In this document: positions 7,300 through 16,479 of the stretch, in pieces
How positions within the stretch are numbered: the stretch's first letter is position 1
How the letters are laid out: each line of letters begins with the position of its first letter
Source of the DNA: JAWKTT01 sp041398965
GTDB taxonomy: Bacteria; Planctomycetota; Planctomycetia; Planctomycetales; Planctomycetaceae
Assembly (NCBI GenBank): GCA_041398965.1
Contig: JAWKTT010000004.1
Location: forward strand, 264,453-328,452
Reading direction: 5' to 3'
DNA: 64,000 bases
Made by a program: the position numbers and the translations under genes
The notes under the pieces: generated by a model
What the model saw: only the letters and a program-made list of their open reading frames with translations
Told to the model about the DNA's origin: nothing
Databases searched by the model: none

Positions 7300-10038
7300 A
7301 TGGCAATTCGGACCCCCAGCGATGCGGCAGAGTTCGTTCAACGGAGTGCAACTTGGCACATGGGCGATATTGCACACGTGTCCCAACAACTGCAGGCGGA
7401 CGATCAGGGGCTCTCTACCGACGAGGCGGTCCGAAGGCAAGCAGAATTCGGTCCGAATCGGCTCCCTCAGCGATCGACTCACTCTCCCTGGCAGATCGTG
7501 TCGCGACAGTTCTCCAGTCCGCTCATCTACGTCCTCATCGTTGCCTCCATCGTGTCGATGTCGATTGGCGATTACAAGGATGCGGGCTTTATTGCAGCAG
7601 TCTTGGCAGTCAACGCGTTAATTGGTAGCTATCAGGAGTGGCGGGCTGAGAAGAGTCGGCAGGCCTTACAGCGCTTGCTACATGTTCGGGCTCTCGTCAC
7701 TCGAGACGGAATGACACAAGAGATTGATGCAGAGGAAGTGGTGCCCGGCGATATCATTTGGCTGGAGTCGGGAAATCGGGTTCCTGCGGACTTGCGACTC
7801 ATTAACACACAGGGGGTCGAGGTAGACGAATCCCTTCTGACGGGCGAGTCGCTTGCCGTCCGCAAAGAGTGCGAGTGGTCTGGCGAGCCTTCCGCTCCTT
7901 TGGCTGACCGATTGAACCTTGCGTATGCCGCTTCGATCGTTATTCGTGGTCGAGCGAAAGGAATTGTTGTTGCGACAGGTGTGTCGACGTTGATCGGTCA
8001 ACTGGCGATTGATGTCCTTTCCTCTGAAGGGGGAAAGCCTCCGCTGATTGAACGAATGGAGAGGTTCTCGAAATCGATCGCCGTTGCTGTCGTCGGGGCG
8101 GTCGTTGTCGTGTCGATGCTGGGGATATTCATTCACAAACAGACCCTTTCGGAAATGTTTCTCTTCGGCGTCGCTCTTGCAGTGTCAGCCATCCCGGAGG
8201 GACTCCCTGCTGCACTGACTGTTGCCCTTGCCGTCGCGACGACACGGATGGCCAGGCGGGGGGTAATTGTCCGCCGGTTGGCTGCTGTCGAAGGACTCGG
8301 CAGTTGCACGATGATCGCCAGTGATAAGACTGGCACACTGACTTGTAACGAATTGACAGTTCGTAGTATCTGGCTCGATGGCGAGTCGCAAATTGATGTC
8401 GTCGGCGTCGGATTTGCCCCCATGGGCAACTTACTACTGAACGATCAACCGGTCTCCGCCGATACGTCTCCATCACTGGCTAACTTGGTCAGGGGGGCGA
8501 TCTTGTGCAATGAAGCGGCGCTATACCAACACAAGGGGAAATGGGAATGGCGAGGCGATCCGACTGACATTGCGCTCCTGTCGTTGGGAATCAAGGCGGG
8601 TCTCTCGCGAGAGTCCTTGATTCATCACTCACCTGAAATAGAGGCGATCCCCTTTGAACCGGAACAGCAGTTCGCCGCGACATGTCATCGCATCAATGGC
8701 CAACCGACCCTCTTCGTCAAAGGGGCTCCCGAACGAGTGCTTGGTATGTGCGATGGGCCTTGCGGTACTTTTCACTTCGACAGATTGCTCGCCGTGGCCG
8801 AATCGATGGCTGCTCAGGGTTACCGGGTCCTAGGACTCGCGGACGGCACTGGAGAAGTGAACCATGCCTCCGATGGCGCGCCGCTACCTCCCAATGGACT
8901 CACCTTTCGCGGCTTTGTCGGGATGATTGACCCACTTCGCCCCGGCGTTATAGACGCAGTCAATCGCTGCCATTCGGCAGGGATTCGAGTCTGCATGGTG
9001 ACCGGAGATCACCCGGTAACTGCCCTCGCCATTGCGCGGGAACTGGGACTTGCCGACAACCCAGGTCAAGTAGTCAATGGTGCCGACCTTGCCAAGTTCA
9101 ATGAGGAGGAGTTGCTAGCGGCAATTCGTCGCGGTCGGGTCTTCGCCCGTGTCGGTCCCCGGCAGAAACTGGAACTCGTCAATGCCGCCCGCGCCGATGG
9201 ACACTTCGTCGCAGTGACCGGCGACGGCGTGAACGACGCCCCCGCTCTCAAAGCGGCCAATGTCGGCATGGCGATGGGGAGATCGGGGACCGACGTTGCC
9301 AGGGAGGCGGCAGACCTCATCATCAGCGACGACAACTTTTCCACCCTCGTCAACGGTGTCGAAGAGGGACGCATTGCCTATGACAACATCCGCAAAGTGA
9401 TCTACCTGCTCGTCTCCGCCGGTACCGCCGAGGTGCTGCTGATTGGAGTCGCCTTCGCCGCAGGAACCCTCCTCCCGTTGCCTTTTCTTCCTGTGCAACT
9501 CCTCTGGTTGAATCTCGTCACCAACGGCATTCAAGGGGTCGCACTCGCCTTCGAGCCTGGCGATGAGAACGTCCTGAAGCGTAAGCCTCGCCCCCCTCGC
9601 GAGCCAATCTTTGACCAGCTCATGTTCGAACGGACCATTGTCGCTGCCATCGTAATGGCTGTCGTCGGTGTATTGACGTTTTCTTGGATGATTTACTCAA
9701 ACTGGACGACGGTCGAAGCTCGCAATGGCCTCCTGCTCCTCATGGTCCTGTTCGAGAACATCCACATAGGAAACTGCCGGTCAGAAACAGAATCCGCTCT
9801 ACTCCGATCACCACTCCGTAGCCCCCTTCTGCTCGCAGGAGCAATTGGTGCACTGCTGATTCACGTCGCTGGAATGCACATCCCCTTTTTGCAGGAACTA
9901 CTCCAAACCACACCTGTTTCCTGGAAAACCTGGTCCGCCCTGCTTGGCTTGTCTCTGACCGTTTTCGTTGCCCTGGAACTCCACAAATGGACTTGGAAAC
10001 TGCGATACAACCAGAGTGGTAAAGACTCGCAAGAGTAA
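7300..10038 (+). CDS. P2-type cation-transporting ATPase (Ca2+-ATPase-like)
   Basis: 912 residues from the ATG at 7300; an upstream ATG at 7180 would add 40 unconserved residues. All P-type landmarks are visible: cation-ATPase N domain (WHMGDIAHVSQQL), actuator TGES (LLTGESLAV), M4 ion-site PEGLP (AIPEGLPAALTVA), phosphorylated Asp342 in DKTGTLT, ATP-site KGAPERVL, MVTGDHPVTA and the hinge TGDGVNDAPAL. Hydrophobic pairs at the N-terminal side, M3/M4 and six C-terminal helices give about ten spans. PEGLP and overall length place it in the P2A/P2B group, which exports Ca2+ or, in some bacteria, Na+ or other cations. The exact ion is inference. Confidence 0.93.
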   Translation: MAIRTPSDAAEFVQRSATWHMGDIAHVSQQLQADDQGLSTDEAVRRQAEFGPNRLPQRSTHSPWQIVSRQFSSPLIYVLIVASIVSMSIGDYKDAGFIAAVLAVNALIGSYQEWRAEKSRQALQRLLHVRALVTRDGMTQEIDAEEVVPGDIIWLESGNRVPADLRLINTQGVEVDESLLTGESLAVRKECEWSGEPSAPLADRLNLAYAASIVIRGRAKGIVVATGVSTLIGQLAIDVLSSEGGKPPLIERMERFSKSIAVAVVGAVVVVSMLGIFIHKQTLSEMFLFGVALAVSAIPEGLPAALTVALAVATTRMARRGVIVRRLAAVEGLGSCTMIASDKTGTLTCNELTVRSIWLDGESQIDVVGVGFAPMGNLLLNDQPVSADTSPSLANLVRGAILCNEAALYQHKGKWEWRGDPTDIALLSLGIKAGLSRESLIHHSPEIEAIPFEPEQQFAATCHRINGQPTLFVKGAPERVLGMCDGPCGTFHFDRLLAVAESMAAQGYRVLGLADGTGEVNHASDGAPLPPNGLTFRGFVGMIDPLRPGVIDAVNRCHSAGIRVCMVTGDHPVTALAIARELGLADNPGQVVNGADLAKFNEEELLAAIRRGRVFARVGPRQKLELVNAARADGHFVAVTGDGVNDAPALKAANVGMAMGRSGTDVAREAADLIISDDNFSTLVNGVEEGRIAYDNIRKVIYLLVSAGTAEVLLIGVAFAAGTLLPLPFLPVQLLWLNLVTNGIQGVALAFEPGDENVLKRKPRPPREPIFDQLMFERTIVAAIVMAVVGVLTFSWMIYSNWTTVEARNGLLLLMVLFENIHIGNCRSETESALLRSPLRSPLLLAGAIGALLIHVAGMHIPFLQELLQTTPVSWKTWSALLGLSLTVFVALELHKWTWKLRYNQSGKDSQE

Positions 10039-10422
10039 ATCCGCCGATCGTCGCACCCCATATTTTCGCTTCCACACCCTGTTCCGAAAACGCCACATCT
10101 CGGGGGAAGCTGTGCCTTCCTGTTCAATGTCATAATCGGAATTCGCGGTATGTTCGGAAATGTTACCACATCTTGATGAACTGCGTGTGAGAATGGGTCT
10201 ATCCCCTGTTCCTTTCGTTGCCCGGCGCGATAGGTTGATAGGAACGTCACGATGGACTACCGAGAACGGTCGGGACGCCGTTGACGGGAAGCGACACCGA
10301 AATCGTCGGAACGATTGAGCCAGGTGGCGTTGTGGTTTTCTGGAATCGGTCGGTTCACCAGCGGGCCTTCCCGCTGCGGGCATCGCGTTTGTTCTCTGAC
10401 TCTCGATGGAAATCGCGGCATT
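10039..10422. other. Intergenic region
   Basis: About 380 bases between the cation ATPase and the sugar transferase. No gene, tRNA or strong terminator hairpin recognised. Confidence 0.4.
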
Positions 10423-11283
10423 ATGTCGACTCAGCTTCAAGAACCTCCTCGTGTTAATCCTGTGGCCCCTGCCCCCGAAAACAATTCCCTCCGAGATATC
10501 GAGCGGTTTGCCGAAGGGGTCTCGCTCCCACCGGTTCCGTGGCTTACTCAGCTTTCGCTCGATCAACCTCGCGTCAACGTGCATTGTCTTGGGAGTTTTC
10601 GTTCGACAGTGAAACGCTTGGCCGACATCGTGATCGCCGTGACGATGCTCGTGCTGCTCTCTCCATTGATGCTGCTGACGGCAATTCTCGTCAAGCTGAC
10701 GTCTCCCGGGCCCATCATCTTCAAGCAGACCCGGGTTGGGCTGAATCTTCGTGGGAAGGTTTCTGATCGTCGGCTCGAAAATGGCCCACACCCGGAGGAG
10801 TCGGGCGATCGCCGTGTTCCTGGCAGTGATCGTCGAGTCGAACAAAACTACGGACGGTTGTTCACGTTGTACAAGTTTCGGACGATGCGGATCGATGCCG
10901 AGAAGAACGGGGCACAGTTTGCCGTCGCCGGAGACAGCCGGGTCACCCCAATTGGACGGTTCCTCCGCAAGAGTCGAATTGACGAACTTCCCCAGTTGTG
11001 GAACGTCTTGAAAGGGGAAATGGCCTTCGTCGGCCCCCGACCAGAACGTCCCGAGTTCATCGAGATGCTGTCGCGAGAGATCCCCGACTATCTGCGACGT
11101 CTCGGACTCAAGCCAGGTCTGACGGGGGTCGCCCAGATCGTCAATGGTTACGACAACGACATCGAAGGCTTCCGGAGAAAAGTCGCCTTTGACTTGCAGT
11201 ATCTCCAGAACTGTTGCCTGCGGAACGACCTGAAAATCCTATTGAGAACCGTCAGCGTCGTTGTGCTCGGCAAAGGTCAATAG
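10423..11283 (+). CDS. Undecaprenyl-phosphate sugar phosphotransferase (exopolysaccharide initiating transferase)
   Basis: 286 residues from the ATG at 10423; a longer frame reaches 10315. A roughly 60-residue proline-rich leader is followed by one transmembrane segment (VIAVTMLVLLSPLMLLTAIL) and the bacterial sugar transferase domain: PGPIIFKQTRVGLN, LYKFRTM, GRFLRKSRIDELPQLWNVL, MAFVGPRPERPEF and LKPGLTGVAQI. This monotopic enzyme moves a sugar-1-phosphate from a UDP-sugar to undecaprenyl phosphate, starting a polysaccharide repeat unit. Unusually, about 30 residues rich in DRR (three copies) separate FKQTRVGLN from LYKFRTM, where relatives have about five. It stands alone: no other glycosyltransferases are near. 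Confidence 0.9.
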   Translation: MSTQLQEPPRVNPVAPAPENNSLRDIERFAEGVSLPPVPWLTQLSLDQPRVNVHCLGSFRSTVKRLADIVIAVTMLVLLSPLMLLTAILVKLTSPGPIIFKQTRVGLNLRGKVSDRRLENGPHPEESGDRRVPGSDRRVEQNYGRLFTLYKFRTMRIDAEKNGAQFAVAGDSRVTPIGRFLRKSRIDELPQLWNVLKGEMAFVGPRPERPEFIEMLSREIPDYLRRLGLKPGLTGVAQIVNGYDNDIEGFRRKVAFDLQYLQNCCLRNDLKILLRTVSVVVLGKGQ

Positions 11284-11770
11284 GAAGACGTCGATGCGGC
11301 ACGACTCACTTCGACCGGGTCGGGACATCGCAAATCGTCCGTGTGATAATCAAGAGAGCCGCCTGAATCCAAGGATTCAGGCGGCTCTCTGTCACGGAGG
11401 GAATGTCTCAATTTCCGGGTTGCTGACCCTTTCTCAAGGGGTCGGCGAATCTCTCCAAGATGTTCTCTGATTCTTCAAGGCCTTTCTCAAGGGCCATCGC
11501 AGCCAGCAGCCGCATCTCTTAGCTTCTCTCCTCAGGAAGAATCGGAACATCGTCTCTCTCAATCACGAAAGAACCCTTTCGCAACCTCCGTGCCATTCGG
11601 CTCGTTGCTCTTGACAAGAGGAGGTGCTCGTTCGTTGTAAACGCTTCCTCAGTAATGAGTTATAAAAACTGAAATGTCGTTGCCTGCATTCGCTTGATCC
11701 CAAAGTCGGGGGCGAAAGATGTACTTCTTACATCTCAATCTGGGCCCCAATTGCAGGTCTTACTTCGACA
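11284..11770. other. Convergent intergenic region
   Basis: Spacer between the convergent sugar transferase and alcohol dehydrogenase genes. Apart from the hairpin at 11353-11390 I see no gene. Confidence 0.4.
11353..11390 (+). terminator. Perfect 18-bp hairpin after the sugar transferase
   Basis: AGAGAGCCGCCTGAATCC and its exact complement are separated by AA. It lies 69 bases past the stop codon. There is no T-tract on either side, so termination would be atypical; being symmetric, it could act on both strands. Confidence 0.6.
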
Positions 11771-12796
11771 CTATGTCAGTTCAACGACTGCTTTGATCAC
11801 GCCGGTCTCGGGACGGGTGAATGATTCGAACTCCGAAATCATGTCGGACATCGACGTTCGATGCGTGATCCAGGGGGCCGTGTCGATCGTGCCATCCTCA
11901 ATGAGACCGATGATCCGACCGAAGTCCTCCGGCATCGCGTTTCGGCTCCCCTTGAGGGTCATCTCGGGACGGTGCATCAGCGGATGGGCGAATGAAACTT
12001 CTCCCGTCGTGATGCCGACATAGACGAGTGTGCCGGTATGGGCAACGTATCGCAAAGCCTGCGACATCGAACCAGCGTGCCCCGTCGCATCAGTCACCAC
12101 ACGATACATCGCGCCATCGGTGATCTTTTTCATCTGTTCCAGTTCGCCCCCTTGGCCATCCGGGACGATCGTATGGGCGACGCCGTACTTCTCGCGGCAG
12201 AATTCGAGTCGTGACGGGACAAGGTCCATCACCGTCACCTCGGCTCCGGTGAGTCGGGTGAATTCCAAAGTTGACAGTCCGATCGGACCGGCTCCAATAA
12301 TCAAGACATGGTCCCCCTGCTCCGCTTCCCCACGATCTGTCGCATGGCAGCCAATCGCCAGGGTCTCGACGAGTGCCAGTTGCTCATAGGTCAGGATGCT
12401 GGACGAGTGGAGTTTGTCGGCTCGAATCAGGCAACGTTCTCGCAGCCCGCCATCAGTCATCACGCCGAACACTTTGAGGTTCTGGCAGCAATTCCCCTGC
12501 CCCCGTCGGCAGGGATAGCAACTGCCGCAGTTCATGTATGGTTCGACCGAACAGCGGTCGCCGGGCCGGACATTTGTGACCCCGTCGCCGACCGCGAGCA
12601 CTTCGATCCCGAGTTCGTGGCCAGGAATCCGAGGATATGTGAAGAAGGGCATTTTCCCGAGATAGCCCCCAAGGTCGGTCCCGCAAATTCCCATCCGATG
12701 CGTGGCAATCAACGCTTCGCCCGGCCCCGGTCCACCCGGCTCATCCAATTCGATTTCGACAAAGTGCTTCGGCTCATCAAGACGGATTGCTTTCAT
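11771..12796 (-). CDS. Zinc-dependent alcohol dehydrogenase (MDR superfamily)
   Basis: 341 residues, normal for medium-chain dehydrogenases. Catalytic zinc ligands sit in GICGTD (residue 37 region), GHELG and the later acidic ligand; the structural-zinc cysteines are in NCGSCYPCRRGQGNCC. The Rossmann fingerprint is IIGAGPIGLSTLEF followed by a basic-site region after VMDL, fitting NAD(P)-linked oxidation of a secondary alcohol or polyol. It resembles the threonine dehydrogenase/sorbitol dehydrogenase/galactonate oxidoreductase branch, but substrate cannot be read from sequence. Transcribed toward the sugar transferase; the next gene upstream (SUFU) ends about 250 bases away. Confidence 0.88.
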   Translation of the reverse strand: MKAIRLDEPKHFVEIELDEPGGPGPGEALIATHRMGICGTDLGGYLGKMPFFTYPRIPGHELGIEVLAVGDGVTNVRPGDRCSVEPYMNCGSCYPCRRGQGNCCQNLKVFGVMTDGGLRERCLIRADKLHSSSILTYEQLALVETLAIGCHATDRGEAEQGDHVLIIGAGPIGLSTLEFTRLTGAEVTVMDLVPSRLEFCREKYGVAHTIVPDGQGGELEQMKKITDGAMYRVVTDATGHAGSMSQALRYVAHTGTLVYVGITTGEVSFAHPLMHRPEMTLKGSRNAMPEDFGRIIGLIEDGTIDTAPWITHRTSMSDMISEFESFTRPETGVIKAVVELT

Positions 12797-13046
12797 CGGT
12801 TCTTCTCAGCTCTCGAAAATTCAACACCCTGTCCCAGGGCATCCGGGTCCACAATAAATCGACGATCGACATTCTCTTCTTAAGAGACACCCCAAAACGA
12901 CAACCGGGGAGATCGTCTGAACAGGAAATGCTCGTCAGAATAACCGTTTCCGTGAAGTTTCACATCACAGCAACCATCGGAGTCGTTCCGACGTGACTCG
13001 CCCGACGTTGAATTCGGTTGATGCCCGATAACTCGCCGCAGCGGCA

Positions 13047-13901
13047 TCATTCACAACAGTTGGGGCGGTCGCGGTAGATGATTTCGTTGATGTGATATTC
13101 TTCGAACTTGTCCAGCAGCGGGTCGAGGCCGTGCTCGAGCTTGAACTCGATTTCTTCCTGATAGAGCGGCACAACGGCGAGAAAATGAATCTCTCGTCCG
13201 CTCGGGGTGCTGAGAGTCCAGAACTCCGGCGGCATCAGAATTGGTGGCAGTAACAGAGCACAGGTGAACGGAGCCGAGACATGATACGGGACAGCCGGGT
13301 CGCCGTTGGGGACCGAGTGTCCGAAACCCAACCATGTGTCGTACTCGTGAGGCAGGCGGGCCATTTGCTTGAGAAGTCGTATTGGCCAGTAATTGGCTTC
13401 GTTGGAAAACGACTGTTTGTCCAGAGGCCATTCGGGTGGGAGGGCGATGAGGAGTTCCCCGAAGCGAAACTCTTCGGCCCCTTCGGGGACGTTCATCGGA
13501 GCTTCGCTCATGCCACTGGTGACAATAAGATGCCAAGGCCGCTCCTCGGTCGCTTTGACGACATGCAAGTCGATATGCACAAGATCGGAAACGAGTTCGT
13601 GATAGACGAAATCGATCTCTCCGGCGTACTGCGTGATGTGGTCGGAGACGGCATCGATTGTACTCGCGTCCCCTCCAACGATTTCGGTTGGAACGGTCCG
13701 TGGTTCGTGCCGAATGATGCGTGTTCCCGCCGGTGACAGTTCGTCACTCTCGACTGCGGAGGAGGTTGACTCCGTCCGACTTTCGGGGTTCGGGACGGTC
13801 AGAGCGGCCCCGCATTCTACGCAGTTCGCACTCGTTCCTGCGCGATCCAACTCGACCCGGTAACGGCGACCGCACTGCTCACACCGAAAGACGATCGCCA
13901 T
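13047..13901 (-). CDS. Suppressor-of-fused (SUFU) domain protein with N-terminal zinc ribbon
   Basis: 284 residues from the ATG at 13901, chosen because GGGGAAAAGAG lies just before it; an ATG at 13934 is possible. Residues 5-32 form a zinc ribbon (C7, C10, C27, C30). After a Ser/Glu-rich linker, residues 75-284 match the SUFU fold by pattern: IDFVYHELVSDLVHIDLHVV, LIVTSGMSEAPMNVP, YEFRFGELLIALPPEW-like and FLAVVPLYQEEIEFKLEHG. Bacterial SUFU proteins are of unknown function; some act as immunity proteins of polymorphic toxins. No toxin is adjacent. It starts 51 bases after the FabZ-like gene and is likely co-transcribed. Confidence 0.85.
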   Translation of the reverse strand: MAIVFRCEQCGRRYRVELDRAGTSANCVECGAALTVPNPESRTESTSSAVESDELSPAGTRIIRHEPRTVPTEIVGGDASTIDAVSDHITQYAGEIDFVYHELVSDLVHIDLHVVKATEERPWHLIVTSGMSEAPMNVPEGAEEFRFGELLIALPPEWPLDKQSFSNEANYWPIRLLKQMARLPHEYDTWLGFGHSVPNGDPAVPYHVSAPFTCALLLPPILMPPEFWTLSTPSGREIHFLAVVPLYQEEIEFKLEHGLDPLLDKFEEYHINEIIYRDRPNCCE

Positions 13902-13952
13902 CTCTTTTCCCCAATCTGAATACGAAATTGACATCGAGACTTTGACAAGCGA

Positions 13953-14414
13953 TCACGCGTCGGGCTGAGTCGTTGCCGTGCAGGCGAATTCCAGTCGAGT
14001 CGAGACCTTTCCGTCGACGGAGACTTTTCCCTTCAGGAAGAAGGCATCGGCAAGACGCTCGGTGATCTCAACTTCGATGTCGAGCGTTTCGCCAGGACGA
14101 ACAAGTCGGCGAAACTGCACGTTGTTCATTCGAGTGGCAACGGGAACTTTGCCATCGTCGTTGGGGAGCGACCGGGCAATGAGGACCGCTGCAGCCTGTA
14201 AGGCCGCTTCGCACTGCAATACGCCTGGCATCACGGGGAAGTGCGGGTAGTGCCCCTGAAACACGTCCAGCGAAGCGGGGAGATGCTTGCGGGCGTGGAT
14301 GTGCGTTTCGTCGACTGAGACAACGTCATCAAGCCAGAGGAACGGTGCCCGATGCGGAATCAACTGTTCGATGTCTGCTGTTGTCATGGTGTTCGGGGTG
14401 GCAGATTGGTTCAT
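13953..14414 (-). CDS. fabZ: FabZ-like (3R)-hydroxyacyl-ACP dehydratase
   Basis: 153 residues from the ATG at 14414. It carries the FabZ signatures IEQLIPHRAPFLWLDDV and GHYPHFPVMPGVLQCEAALQ, with catalytic H55 and E69 at the spacing of E. coli FabZ (His54/Glu68). The hot-dog-fold enzyme dehydrates 3-hydroxyacyl-ACP in fatty acid elongation. The classical bifunctional planctomycete LpxC-FabZ context is absent, so this may be a second, specialised copy. An upstream in-frame ATG at 14462 is less likely. Head of a two-gene unit with the SUFU gene; divergent from the antiporter. Confidence 0.85.
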   Translation of the reverse strand: MNQSATPNTMTTADIEQLIPHRAPFLWLDDVVSVDETHIHARKHLPASLDVFQGHYPHFPVMPGVLQCEAALQAAAVLIARSLPNDDGKVPVATRMNNVQFRRLVRPGETLDIEVEITERLADAFFLKGKVSVDGKVSTRLEFACTATTQPDA

Positions 14415-14708
14415 GGTGTCGAGTTCATTTCCTCTTTGTCTGTCCGGGCTCGCGATGAACATTCAACGCAATGCTCCAGGGTGATCTGATGGGTCTGGTA
14501 AACTGAATGATGCCGAACATCGGTCGCTCCGTAAACAGAGTGGCCTGTGGTCGCCATATTCGGAAACGTCCAGGTGATTCTCCATGGTAAGATTGATTGC
14601 TAGTTGGCCGGTCAAATTGTCGACAGACGAAGCGCCGGTGGGGGACCAGTGTGATAGTATCCCTCAAAGAAGAATTTCCCATAGTGCTTTTCGTTGCGGT
14701 GTCAGATC

Positions 14709-16352
14709 ATGGATGATTCATTCGTTACGCAGTTTGTGGGATCGCTGCTGACGGTCCTTGTGGCTGGGTTTGTCGCGGGGGCAGTCTGCAAGCGGCTCGG
14801 CATCTCGATGCTGGTCGGTTATCTGGTGGTGGGCGGAGTGATCGGCGAAGGGGGTTTCGGCCTCGTCACGCAAGAATCGCACGAACTCGAATACCTCGCG
14901 AAAGCCGGAGCCCTGCTGCTGTTGTTCTCGGTGGGGATCGAGTTTTCGTTCGATGAACTCAAGCGAATGTTGCGTCACTTTCTGGTCGGAGGGAGCGCCC
15001 AGATGTTATTGGTGACATTACCGCTGATGGGACTGTATCTCCTTTACGGGATGTCGTGGAGGCCCGCATTGCTCGCCGCTGCGGCGTGTGCTCTCAGTTC
15101 GACAATTCTGGTGTTCAAAGCCCTCGCCGAATGGGGGCACTCATCAACCCCGCACGGACGAAGGGCGATCAGCATTCTGTTGTTTCAGGATGTCGCTTTG
15201 GTCCCGCTGATGTTGTTGATCCCGCTACTCACCGGCGGGGGAGCGGTTCCAACGATCGCAACCTATAGCTGGTTGCTCGTAAAGTCGCTGTTATTTCTGG
15301 TCGCAGTCATCCTGTTCCGTATGGCGACGAGTCGCTGGATGGTGACACTTCTGTCTCAGTTTCGTAGCGTCGAGTTGGTGATTCTGTTCACCCTGGTCGT
15401 GCTGACCGGAGCCTGTTGGGGATCAGCGGTGATCGGCTTGCCTCCGGCGATTGGAGCACTCGCCGCCGGTCTGATCCTCAGTGGGAATCGCCTGAGCACA
15501 CAAATCGACACGATCATTCTGCCGTATCGGGAGTCGTTCGCGGCCATCTTCTTCGTCACGCTGGGAACGTTGTTGCAACCCGCTCTGCTACTTCAAGAGC
15601 CGGTCCTGTTGATCGTCGGCATCATCGTCATACTCGCCCTCAAGACCATCGCCGCTGCTCTTGCATTGCGATTAATCGGCCTGCGATGGAAGGCCTCTTT
15701 CGGGATGGGGGTAGGCCTCGCTCAGCTCGGTGAGTTCTCTTTCCTCATCGTGGCGACAGCTGTGCAGGAAGGGGTCATCGCTCCGGCGAACTACCATCGT
15801 CTGCTGTTCATTGCACTCGGAACGCTCATCGTCACACCGCATCTGATGACGCTCGGACTCCGCTGGGCCGATCTGACGCTAACAAACCCGCAAGACGATG
15901 GTGATTCAACACTCGCCGGTCCCAAGGTTTCGATTCAGCAGGCTCTCGTGATTGGAATCGGTCCGATTGGTCGACAGATTGCCTCCCGAATGGAGACCTT
16001 CGGAATCGATGTCTGCCTGATCGACTACAGTCCGATCAACTTGCACCCATTCGCCCAACAGGGATTCCAGACAGTGGCTGGCGATGCTCGCGACCCCGAT
16101 GTTTTGCATCGAGCAAACGCCCGACACTGTCGACTGGCTGTCGTTTGCGTTCCGGCCGACGACATCGCTGCACTCGTCGTCAAGGCTTTGCGCGAGCTGG
16201 GTCCCGAGATGGCGATTCTCGTTCGCTGTCGATTCCTTGGAAATGTTTCCGAAATCAAGAAGGCCGGGGCGAACAATATCATCTGTGAAGAACGGGAAGC
16301 CTCGACTGCACTCCTTTACCAATGTGACCACTACTTCCGCACAACGACATGA
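14709..16352 (+). CDS. KefB/CPA2-type cation:proton antiporter with TrkA-N domain
   Basis: 547 residues from the ATG at 14709. About twelve hydrophobic spans (first FVGSLLTVLVAGFVAGAVC) make the CPA2 Na+/H+ exchanger domain, with conserved ISILLFQDVALVPL and GEFSFLIV. Residues from about 410 form a TrkA-N/RCK nucleotide-binding domain with GIGPIGRQIAS and DYSPINLHPF. This is the Kef-type potassium efflux or K+/Na+ antiporter architecture, gated by nucleotide or glutathione conjugates. The TrkA-C domain seen in some relatives is missing. Single gene, convergent with ligA. Confidence 0.9.
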   Translation: MDDSFVTQFVGSLLTVLVAGFVAGAVCKRLGISMLVGYLVVGGVIGEGGFGLVTQESHELEYLAKAGALLLLFSVGIEFSFDELKRMLRHFLVGGSAQMLLVTLPLMGLYLLYGMSWRPALLAAAACALSSTILVFKALAEWGHSSTPHGRRAISILLFQDVALVPLMLLIPLLTGGGAVPTIATYSWLLVKSLLFLVAVILFRMATSRWMVTLLSQFRSVELVILFTLVVLTGACWGSAVIGLPPAIGALAAGLILSGNRLSTQIDTIILPYRESFAAIFFVTLGTLLQPALLLQEPVLLIVGIIVILALKTIAAALALRLIGLRWKASFGMGVGLAQLGEFSFLIVATAVQEGVIAPANYHRLLFIALGTLIVTPHLMTLGLRWADLTLTNPQDDGDSTLAGPKVSIQQALVIGIGPIGRQIASRMETFGIDVCLIDYSPINLHPFAQQGFQTVAGDARDPDVLHRANARHCRLAVVCVPADDIAALVVKALRELGPEMAILVRCRFLGNVSEIKKAGANNIICEEREASTALLYQCDHYFRTTT

Positions 16353-16479
16353 CAAGTTGCCGTACTGACGAATAGCGGAAAGGCGAACTCCGTCAACTTG
16401 AGGTGGAGCCGATGCAGACAATGGTCGACAGGTTGAGGCGAGCGATTGCCGGGGAGCGGGCGCGCACACGATTGTCGCT

